Assembly (NCBI GenBank): GCA_964516325.1
Contig: CAZFAP010000152.1
Coordinates: 1 to 11,808, forward strand
Length of the DNA stretch: 11,808 bases
Reading direction: 5' to 3'
From: CAZFAP01 sp964516325
GTDB lineage: Bacteria > Auribacterota > JABMQX01
A program made the translations under genes and the position numbers. This document shows, in pieces, positions 7,336 through 11,808 of the stretch (its first letter is position 1; each line of letters starts with the position of its first letter). The notes beneath the pieces were generated by a model, which saw only the letters and a list, made by a program, of their open reading frames with translations, searched no databases and was not told the DNA's origin.

Positions 7336-7371
7336 GTTGACAGGATGAACCGGATAGCCGGGATCTGGATC
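7336..7371. repeat. Degenerate caggat-type dispersed repeat
   Basis: The sequence contains GACAGGATGAAC followed by CGGAT, GGGAT and TGGAT units. This is the same GACAGGAT/AACAGGAT-type vocabulary as at 7948-8040. It immediately abuts the 3' end of the antitoxin-like gene and overlaps its stop codon (7370-7372), in the place where a toxin gene would normally begin. Confidence 0.5.
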
Positions 7372-7561
7372 AAAATGCTCGGTCACGGCTGAGTCTTTGC
7401 TTCGCGTTCGCGTGGGGAACGATTTCCCCCGTATCGGCTTCAGCAAGCGCACGCTCCACCTTCGCGAGGAGGTATAGCCGCTCTATGACATCCTCGAGGG
7501 TGGCGTCCGCCGGCAGCCACCTCAGCACCTCAAGAACCTTCTTTTTTGAATTGGGTGTCAC
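7370..7561 (-). CDS. Orphan antitoxin-like small protein (RelE/ParE-partner type)
   Basis: This 63-residue protein reads like the short antitoxins encoded beside ParE/RelE toxins. An N-terminal helix VLEVLRWLPADATLEDVIERLYLLAKVERALAEAD is followed by the hallmark GEIVPHANAKQRLS (usually G-x-x-[IV]-[PS]-H-x-x-[AV]-[KR]-x-[RW]-[LF]). In that family it would neutralise the toxin by direct binding and often represses its own operon. The GTG start at 7561 has a strong ribosome site GGAGG with an 8-base spacer, which supports a translated gene. A toxin frame normally follows at once or overlaps, but only a caggat-type repeat and then the oppositely oriented sensor gene lie there. The C-terminus after RLSRDRAF looks slightly short. 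It may be a relic antitoxin or act on a toxin elsewhere. I recognise the family from its pattern only. Confidence 0.65.
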   Translation of the reverse strand: MTPNSKKKVLEVLRWLPADATLEDVIERLYLLAKVERALAEADTGEIVPHANAKQRLSRDRAF

Positions 7562-7603
7562 CGCTTCGGCCTCCAGTAAATAGGGATCCTTGTCCTCAGC
7601 TAT

Positions 7604-7609
7604 ATAATA
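7604..7609 (-). promoter_or_regulatory. Possible -10 element of the antitoxin-like gene
   Basis: An isolated AT-rich patch (7601-7609) in GC-rich DNA reads TATTAT on the minus strand, 42 bases upstream of GTG 7561. No acceptable -35 is found 16-17 bases further upstream. The same patch reads TATAAT on the plus strand (7603-7608), again without a -35 and with no gene downstream to serve, so the minus-strand reading is preferred. Confidence 0.3.
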
Positions 7610-7685
7610 CCCGGCCGGAGCCTACGGACCCGCGCGCGCCCGGCGCCTTGGCGTCGTGACAAACGGCCTCAGCCCTGCAACGGGA

Positions 7686-7821
7686 GTCCGTACCGCTGGC
7701 ATCCTGCCGGCTGTACGGGAGGCATGTTGCCCCCCGGTCGAGGGCGAGACGCCCTCGCGACAGCCCCGCCTCTGGCGAGAGAGCAAGCTCCCCCGCCCGA
7801 AGGCGGGGTAGCTGCGCTACC
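7686..7821. repeat. Cluster of GC-rich hairpins
   Basis: Several perfect inverted repeats follow one another. CCGTAC (7688-7693) pairs with GTACGG (7713-7718) and encloses the smaller GGCA/TGCC hairpin (7698-7708). CGAGGGCG (7739-7746) pairs with CGCCCTCG (7750-7757) around AGA. CCCCGCC (7791-7797) pairs with GGCGGGG (7802-7808) around loop CGAA. GGTAGC (7807-7812) pairs with GCTACC (7816-7821) around TGC. No T-tract follows any of them. It is a dispersed-repeat module of the same general kind as 99-159 but with different stems. Confidence 0.65.
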
Positions 7822-7947
7822 GCAGTCCAAGGTTCCTTCGGTGTGCTGGGGCTTACCCCTGACGCGGGCAAACTCCTTGGTGTCCTCGCGCTTTGGCGAG
7901 AGAGGGGAGGGGGTCTCTCGCAAAACCGCCAACCACGCAGAGGAGGT

Positions 7948-8091
7948 GGACAGGATAATGCCGCCCTCGGCGCCACACAGGATGGACAGGATCATCCTGC
8001 GCGAATTTTCTTTGGACAGGATTTACAGGATGAACAGGACATGGCGCAAGACGAGAATCCTGTCATCCCGTCAATGCTGTCATCTTGTCGA
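7948..8091. repeat. caggat-type repeat cluster with inverted arm
   Basis: Units of (g)gacaggat recur at 7948-7956, 7976-7999 and 8011-8040, the last a run of three (GGACAGGATT, TACAGGATG, AACAGGAC). After a short centre the complementary vocabulary appears on the same strand at 8055-8091 (ATCCTGTCATCCCGTC, ATGCTGTCATCTTGTC), making an imperfect inverted repeat. In translation it yields the meaningless DRIYRMNR-type string. Similar tracts are scattered through many environmental bacterial genomes; their origin is unknown to me. Confidence 0.6.
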
Positions 8092-8105
8092 GTTTCTTTC
8101 TGTGT

Positions 8106-8148
8106 GCGCTCTCTCCGGCAAGTTCCTCCGGACAGTGACGGATTACCG
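8106..8148. repeat. Dispersed ~42-base repeat, copy 2
   Basis: Second copy of the repeat at 175-216, sharing GCGCTCTCT at the left, CCTCCGGACAGTGA in the centre and GGATTACCG at the right. It ends 18 bases before the -35 box of the promoter for the TPR gene set, so it may contribute to or merely flank that promoter. Confidence 0.6.
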
Positions 8149-8165
8149 TTCGCGCCGGAATACGC

Positions 8166-8194
8166 TTGAAAGGGCGCCAAGTGTTTGGTATAAA
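8166..8194 (+). promoter_or_regulatory. Strong sigma-70-type promoter, extended -10
   Basis: The -35 TTGAAA (8166-8171) is followed by a 17-base spacer and -10 TATAAA (8189-8194), preceded by TGG, which makes an extended -10. Each hexamer has one mismatch from consensus. Transcription would start near 8201, leaving a leader of about 55 bases before ATG 8257. It is the best-looking vegetative promoter in the window and probably serves the TPR, PASTA and HEAT-TonB_C genes. Confidence 0.65.
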
Positions 8195-8256
8195 CTTTTG
8201 TAAGTAGTTGTCGGAGCCCGGTTTTCCTCTCGGGAGGCGTCGCGCGCTCTTCGGCT

Positions 8257-8649
8257 ATGGCGAGAATAAACCCAAAGAACAAGGAACTCGATTTCGAGAT
8301 CGCATTCTACGAAGGAGTCCTGAAGCGAGACCCCAATCTCGTTGACGTGCTCATCCCGCTCGGGGACGCTTACACGAAGAGAGGCTACCACGAGAAAGGA
8401 CTGGAGATTGATTTACGTCTCGCGCGACTGAGGCCGGACGACCCGATCATCTTTTACAATCTGGCGTGTAGTTATTCTCTTCTCGGGCAGATTCCCTCCG
8501 CGCTTGACAACCTTGAAAAAGCCATGGCGCTGGGATACCGAGAGTTCCGATTCCTCCTGTCCGATCCCGACCTGGCGAACGTGAGGACCGATCCGCGACT
8601 GAAGGAGTTGCTGGAGAAATACCGCAGGAGGAAGAAGCGGTCTTCGTAG
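8257..8649 (+). CDS. TPR-repeat protein
   Basis: This 130-residue soluble protein consists of tetratricopeptide repeats: a partial repeat at about 10-27, one at 28-61 (LIPLGDAYTKRGYHEKGLEIDLRLARLRPD) and one at 62-95 (FYNLACSYSLLGQIPSALDNLEKAMALGY). The tail DPDLANVRTDPRLKELLEKY is one commonly found after the last TPR in this type of protein, and the protein ends in a basic RRRKKR stretch. TPRs are protein-binding scaffolds; no enzymatic domain is present and the partner is unknown. There is no signal peptide, so it is cytoplasmic. It is the first gene after the promoter at 8166-8194. ATG 8257 is not preceded by a well-placed ribosome site (GGGAGG at 8232-8237 is too distant), so the start is moderately sure. 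Confidence 0.85.
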   Translation: MARINPKNKELDFEIAFYEGVLKRDPNLVDVLIPLGDAYTKRGYHEKGLEIDLRLARLRPDDPIIFYNLACSYSLLGQIPSALDNLEKAMALGYREFRFLLSDPDLANVRTDPRLKELLEKYRRRKKRSS

Positions 8650-8783
8650 AGAGCGCTTGATTTCCCGTTTGCTCGTGAAGAGGCTCGCCGCTCGGCTTTG
8701 TCGGCAGGACTGGCCGGACGCAGCAATTCAACTCAATAGAGGCAATGGCTCTTGAAAGCAGTGGACAATCCGAGGACTCACAG

Positions 8784-9146
8784 ATGAAATCTATCGGCAA
8801 GCGAATGTTATCTCTGTTAGCTGCTGTAATTTTGCTCACGGTGGCTGGGTGCGCGGGAAGTCGCCCTCGCCCGCTCGTTGACAAAGAAACATTGGAAGAC
8901 ATGACGACAACCGTTCCCAGGCTCGCAGGTCTTCCTCTCAAGAATGCGCAAACCGTCCTCAGTTTTGTGGCGCTGAAGGTCGGCGAGGTTACTCTTCGGG
9001 AGACGGATGACCCCGCCCTCCACGGCCAGGTTTGCGGGCAGGACCCGGCTGCGGGGACGGGAGTTCGAGGAGGAACGGCCGTAAACGTACAAGTTTATCG
9101 CTTTGTATCGCCCGGTGCGGGGGGCGCCTCTACGGAAGAAAAGTGA
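8784..9146 (+). CDS. Lipoprotein with a single PASTA-like domain
   Basis: This 120-residue protein has an N-terminal signal peptide with a basic start (MKSIGKRM), a hydrophobic core (LLAAVILLTVAG) and a lipobox VAGC, so Cys23 should be lipidated and the protein membrane-anchored. Residues about 43-105 form a PASTA-like domain (VPRLAGLPLKNAQTVL ... GQVCGQDPAAGTGVRGGTAVNVQVY). PASTA domains typically bind peptidoglycan-like ligands at the C-termini of Ser/Thr kinases and penicillin-binding proteins; here the domain stands alone on a lipoprotein. An upstream in-frame ATG at 8745 would add 13 polar residues before the signal peptide. ATG 8784, with GAGGA (8772-8776) seven bases before it, is clearly the start. 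It lies 134 bases after the TPR gene and 67 bases before the next gene. Confidence 0.85.
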   Translation: MKSIGKRMLSLLAAVILLTVAGCAGSRPRPLVDKETLEDMTTTVPRLAGLPLKNAQTVLSFVALKVGEVTLRETDDPALHGQVCGQDPAAGTGVRGGTAVNVQVYRFVSPGAGGASTEEK

Positions 9147-9213
9147 CGCCGTCGGCCCCGGGCTGGTTATCGCGCGGGAAAACCACTTGGCATCGTTCCG
9201 GTAAATCAACAAC

Positions 9214-10005
9214 ATGAGCTCAGGCATGGGTGAAAGTGCAGTTCATGACGATCGGCCACTCAAGGAGCTGATTCGGCTGCTTGGTGACCAGGACGCGAAT
9301 ATCAGAGCAGAAAGCCGTCATCGGCTCTCCGCGAAGGGCGTCGAGGCGATCCCGGGGCTGCTCGATGCAATCCAGACCGTGGACGAGGATGTCCGGTTTG
9401 AGATCTCGAGGGTCCTGACGGAGATGGGGGAAATTGCGATTGAGCGGATGATGAAAGCCATCGTTCATCCGGACGTGCATGTGCGGGCGGCGGCCGCACG
9501 GGTGCTCAGCCTGACCGGCGGAGAGGATGCGCGCAGACGCCTCGACGAAGCCGCAGAAGCCGAAGGCCGAAAAACTGTGCGGAAGGAACTCCGGGAAGCC
9601 TCCGCGAAAATCGCTCGAAGGCTCGAGACTCTTGAGACCAAGCACCTGTCTCACCTCCGGCAGGAGGGCACGGAAGCGCCCGGAGAGAAGGCGCCGACCC
9701 CCAAGGAGCAGGAGGAGAAGAAGCTCTATCTCAGCATTGTCAGGAATGTCATTCTATCGAACTGGGCGACGCCGCGTCTTTTTCCTGCGAAGGTTTCCGG
9801 AGAGGAAGTCCTCGTTACTTTGAAAGTGGATAGCGACGGGAATGTGTCCCGTGTTCTACTCGAAAACAAGTGGCAGAATACTCCGCTCGGAGAATCGTTG
9901 AAAGAAGCCATTCGAAGGTCCTCCCCGCTGCCTCCTCTTCCCGAAGCTGTCACCCGCGGCAAGAAGGAAATTGACCTCACGTTTATTCTTCCGGCGCCTT
10001 CGTGA
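9214..10005 (+). CDS. HEAT-repeat protein with TonB/TolA-like C-terminal domain
   Basis: This 263-residue protein has HEAT-like helical repeats at about 14-112 (LIRLLGDQDANIRAESRHRL, GLLDAIQTVDEDVRFEISRVL, IERMMKAIVHPDVHVRAAAARVL). A charged helical stretch (105-148) and a short Pro/Glu-rich linker follow. Residues 171-260 look like a TonB/TolA C-terminal domain: YLSIVRNVILSNW, then LVTLKVDSDGNVSRVLLE, then SSPLPPLPEAV and IDLTFILP. TonB-type domains normally act in the periplasm, tethered by an N-terminal membrane helix, but this protein shows neither a signal peptide nor a membrane segment. It may be cytoplasmic, or the fold may be used for something else. ATG 9214 has no clear ribosome site, and ATG 9226 is an alternative start without effect on domains. 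The HEAT call and the TonB_C call are both from pattern recognition. Confidence 0.8.
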   Translation: MSSGMGESAVHDDRPLKELIRLLGDQDANIRAESRHRLSAKGVEAIPGLLDAIQTVDEDVRFEISRVLTEMGEIAIERMMKAIVHPDVHVRAAAARVLSLTGGEDARRRLDEAAEAEGRKTVRKELREASAKIARRLETLETKHLSHLRQEGTEAPGEKAPTPKEQEEKKLYLSIVRNVILSNWATPRLFPAKVSGEEVLVTLKVDSDGNVSRVLLENKWQNTPLGESLKEAIRRSSPLPPLPEAVTRGKKEIDLTFILPAPS

Positions 10006-10337
10006 GTGCGGCGCCGTCTGCGCCACCCCACTCTTATTCCGCCGCGTTGCATCCCGTGCGGGGCTATTTCCCCTCGCGCTTGAAGAAAGCGGCCAGCCGA
10101 TCTCGTCGTCTAGATGAAATCTTCGTGGAAGGTAGCCCCCCGGTTTGGGGCGGTGGGGGCACCATCTCGGATGGCAGAAGTGGAGCCTTTCTTGTGGCAT
10201 GGGCATCTTGCCCATGATTCTCGAGGGGTCCCGCCTATGGCGGGATGCCGCTTTCTTTCTGACCCGGCTGCCGGGCATACGCTTGGTTCTCCGCGCAGCG
10301 CCGAGGGGGTACCGTGCAAGGCGACTGACGGTGCGCG
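10006..10337. other. Convergent intergenic region with hairpins
   Basis: The region lies between the 3' ends of two converging genes. It holds a GGCGC/GCGCC hairpin just after the HEAT-TonB_C stop (10010-10024, no T-run), a CCATC/GATGG hairpin (10162-10174) and copy 2 of the two-hairpin repeat (10194-10251). The open frames crossing it are repeat translations. No canonical intrinsic terminator is seen on either strand; the hairpins could serve as such without U-tracts, which is inference. Confidence 0.55.
10194..10251. repeat. Two-hairpin dispersed repeat, copy 2
   Basis: Same module and orientation as 99-159. Stem 1 is CATGGGC (10198-10204) with GCCCATG (10210-10216). Stem 2 is TCCCGCC (10229-10235) with GGCGGGA (10239-10245) around loop TAT. 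Both stems are base-for-base identical to copy 1, while both loops and the 10-base spacer differ. Confidence 0.75.
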
Positions 10338-11321
10338 TCAAAGTTCCCCTATTGAACGCAGGGCGGCTTCAAGTCGAGCCTTCTGCTCGGGGGGAAGCTG
10401 CGGCCCGTAGGGGTCGTTAGCCGCTTCTGAGGGGATGATGCGTTTCAGCTCAAGCGCCCAGAGCAACCGGAGGACATATCCTTCCAGAGGCTCAACAAAC
10501 GTTGCTTCTCCCAGCCGGTCAACCTTCGCCGCCAGTTCAAGGAAGTCGTTCGCGTGCCCGGCGAAATAAGACTTCAGAAGCCGAACCTGCAAATCCGTGC
10601 AGATGGCGCCCATCCCGACCAGGGCGCAAGCCGCCCCCCTCATAATCGTGTATGGGAGCATCCGGTCTTCGCCGCTGACGAGCAGCACCTCGGGATACGA
10701 CTCTTCTATGAGCCGCCCGATGTCCTGAACTTTCACAACGTCGTTCAACGTGGCTACCTTGATCCCGACGACGGCCTCGATCTGGAAGAGCTTTCGTAGC
10801 AGGCTTTCGGAGTAGGCGAGACCAACGCCGCCTTCGTGGAAGTAGAACGCGAAGACCGGTGCGCCAAGTCGGGCGATCTCCTCGTGATAAGCGACGATTT
10901 CCGCCTCGTGTTTTTCCGCGGGCTGCAAACCGACCGGCGGGAAAGCGAGGAACGCGTCGGCTCCAAGGTTGAGGGCGTCCCGGCCCATGTCTTTTGTCGC
11001 TTCAAAAAACTTCCGCAGCTTCGCGGCGGATGTAATCCGTCCTTGGACTGCGGCGCCGACGCCAGCGATGATCACCCTTTCCCCGGTCATGCACTGCCGC
11101 CATGCCGACATGACGAATTCCCTGTTCTCGCGCGAGAGCAAAAGCCCACGCCCGGTGTGCGCCCACACGGCGACGCCGCGGACGTCCTGCTGCGCCAGAT
11201 ACTCGCAGTATTTCTGCTGCGCTTCTCTATGGAGGACGCCGTCCTTGTGGAAAAGCGCCGGCACTGCCGGAATCAGTCCCCCTGTCAGCTTCTCTCGCCA
11301 CCACTTTCGGTCTTTCTCCAT
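10338..11321 (-). CDS. DHDPS/N-acetylneuraminate lyase superfamily aldolase-lyase
   Basis: This 327-residue TIM-barrel protein belongs to the class I aldolases that form a Schiff base with a pyruvate-type substrate. The catalytic lysine is Lys188 in VVGIKVAT, and the conserved Tyr before it is probably Tyr160 (FAFYFHEGG). The usual GTTGE substrate-carboxylate loop reads AHTGRG (54-59) here. That change and the extra length over DapA (about 290 residues) argue against lysine synthesis and for an uncharacterised sugar-acid or hydroxyacid lyase; the substrate is unknown. The open frame reaches back to 11621, but the first 100 residues overlap the IS flank and promoter. ATG at 11321 has AGGAG nine bases upstream and begins directly at the barrel (GGLIPAVPALF), so it is chosen. 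It converges with the HEAT-TonB_C gene. Confidence 0.85.
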   Translation of the reverse strand: MEKDRKWWREKLTGGLIPAVPALFHKDGVLHREAQQKYCEYLAQQDVRGVAVWAHTGRGLLLSRENREFVMSAWRQCMTGERVIIAGVGAAVQGRITSAAKLRKFFEATKDMGRDALNLGADAFLAFPPVGLQPAEKHEAEIVAYHEEIARLGAPVFAFYFHEGGVGLAYSESLLRKLFQIEAVVGIKVATLNDVVKVQDIGRLIEESYPEVLLVSGEDRMLPYTIMRGAACALVGMGAICTDLQVRLLKSYFAGHANDFLELAAKVDRLGEATFVEPLEGYVLRLLWALELKRIIPSEAANDPYGPQLPPEQKARLEAALRSIGEL

Positions 11322-11403
11322 TGCCTGCCACTCCTGAACAAACCGCTTGCATTCAGCCCCTCTGCCCCATGACGGGCAGCCGGGGATTTCCTGACTCTGG
11401 CAA

Positions 11404-11432
11404 AGTATATCCGCTTGTGAATCGTCTGCAAA
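11404..11432 (-). promoter_or_regulatory. Sigma-70-type promoter of the aldolase-lyase gene
   Basis: On the minus strand the -35 TTTGCA (11432-11427) is followed by a 17-base spacer and -10 TATACT (11409-11404). The -10 has one mismatch and the -35 two. A start near 11397 would give a leader of about 75 bases before ATG 11321. It lies between the gene and the transposase end and supports the short start over the long open frame. Confidence 0.5.
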
Positions 11433-11473
11433 GGGGAAAGGGGCTGCGGGTGCGGCTACGTTTGAGTGGCATT

Positions 11474-11808
11474 TCAAGCCGCCTTCCTTCGCTGTTGTCT
11501 GAGGCGGCGTTTGTGCCAAACGGCGATGGATTGTCTTGGGCGACCCCACAGGGTGGAGAAGCTGCCGTCTCTCAGCGCGCATCGCACGCGTAGGACCTGC
11601 TCTGCTCCTCTGTTGCTCCACCGCATCCCGGACTGTTTGCAGCGGGCTTGCACCAGAACCTTACAGTCGGCCTCCACCTCCCCGCTGCCTATTGGCAACC
11701 CCAGCTTGCGATACCGCGGGTAGTCCACTCGATCCCGGTTGTTGGTCAGGTAGGTGATCAGCTCGTGCTTGGCTTGTCGTTTGTTCTCGGACCGGACGAG
11801 CAATTTCT
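11474..11808 (-). CDS. Transposase C-terminal part, ISKra4-like (cut by window edge)
   Basis: About 110 residues of a DDE transposase are visible, still open at the window end; the apparent TTG start at 11803 is only the first start-like codon inside it. The diagnostic block is RKLGLPIGSGEVEADCKVLVQARCKQSGMRW followed by VLRVRCALRDG. In ISKra4-type transposases the Glu in GSGxVE is the last residue of the catalytic DDE triad. The C-terminus is basic (HKRRLRQQRRKAA). Its terminal inverted repeat and target duplication cannot be identified from this side alone. It is oriented towards the aldolase-lyase gene and ends about 150 bases before it. Whether the copy is intact depends on sequence outside the window. 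Confidence 0.8.
   Translation of the reverse strand, partial: KLLVRSENKRQAKHELITYLTNNRDRVDYPRYRKLGLPIGSGEVEADCKVLVQARCKQSGMRWSNRGAEQVLRVRCALRDGSFSTLWGRPRQSIAVWHKRRLRQQRRKAA
11474..11808 (-). mobile_element. Right-edge insertion sequence (partial), ISKra4-like
   Basis: This is the portion of an insertion sequence implied by the transposase above. The outer end should lie somewhere between 11322 and 11474, but no inverted repeat could be matched because the other end is outside the window. The promoter-like sequence at 11404-11432 may be inside or just outside the element. Confidence 0.5.

Larger units (their letters stand above)
7303..8256. other. Repeat field between the sensor gene and the TPR gene
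   Basis: This stretch of about 950 bases holds one small minus-strand gene (7370-7561). The rest is repeats: degenerate caggat-type repeats (7336-7371 and 7948-8091), a hairpin cluster (7686-7821), an inverted repeat CGAGAGA/TCTCTCG (7897-7903 with 7914-7920) and one copy of the 42-base dispersed repeat (8106-8148). A sigma-70 promoter lies at its right end (8166-8194). Long open frames crossing it on both strands (7596-7976, 7724-8203, 7992-8282) translate the repeats and show no protein family. Such accumulation suggests a tolerated landing zone for repeat elements. Confidence 0.6.

Noticed and set aside
7336..8091. Possible CRISPR array in the repeat field
   Set aside because: Repeat units are about 9-12 bases, unevenly spaced and partly inverted; there is no constant 25-35 base repeat with spacers and no cas gene.
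7724..8203. Open frame of 159 codons on the plus strand, with counterparts on the minus strand
   Set aside because: All are translations of the hairpin cluster and caggat-type repeats; composition and content match no protein.
11322..11621. 100-residue N-terminal extension of the aldolase-lyase
   Set aside because: It overlaps the transposase end in another frame and the promoter at 11404-11432. The internal ATG at 11321 has a good ribosome site directly before the barrel.

Overview
The window reads as chromosome of an uncultured-type, Gram-negative-like bacterium with GC in the high fifties (estimated by eye). The evidence is a prepilin with a Cys-rich tail ending in a GLHVLP-type motif, a lipoprotein signal peptide, a TonB/TolA-type C-terminal domain and many dispersed GC-rich hairpin repeats between genes. 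The pilin tail and the repeats resemble what I associate with Verrucomicrobia/Lentisphaerae/Planctomycetes-like or neighbouring candidate phyla. No marker here fixes the phylum, so that placement is inference.

Layout. Bases 1-487 hold no convincing gene, only hairpin repeats. A well-formed sigma-54 promoter (488-504) precedes a short type IV prepilin-like gene whose real start is ATG 686. Next come an SPL-family radical SAM protein (1173-1991) and, 9 bases on, a LarA-like nickel-pincer racemase family protein (2001-3272), probably one operon. The tRNA adenosine deaminase TadA (3358-3858) and a complete tRNA-Ser(CGA) with encoded CCA (3961-4049) follow. A 3.2-kb gene (4129-7302) encodes a soluble hybrid sensor protein, GAF-GAF-GAF-PAS-transmitter-REC. 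Its transmitter has lost the phospho-acceptor histidine and several ATP-binding residues while its receiver is intact.

Bases 7303-8256 are a repeat field. It holds one small minus-strand gene, an orphan antitoxin-like protein with no toxin, and at its right end a good sigma-70 promoter. That promoter drives a + strand set: a TPR protein (8257-8649), a single-PASTA lipoprotein (8784-9146) and a HEAT-repeat/TonB-C-like fusion (9214-10005). Another repeat-bearing gap (10006-10337) separates this set from a convergent minus-strand DHDPS/NAL-superfamily aldolase-lyase (10338-11321) with its own promoter. The right edge is the C-terminal end of an ISKra4-like transposase, cut by the window boundary.

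No CRISPR array, phage module or biosynthetic cluster is visible. The points most worth a second look are the degenerate hybrid kinase with an intact receiver, the sigma-54 promoter at the pilin, the radical SAM/LarA-like pair, the HEAT-TonB_C fusion without an export signal, the orphan antitoxin among repeats, and the hairpin repeat families shared between the two ends of the window.
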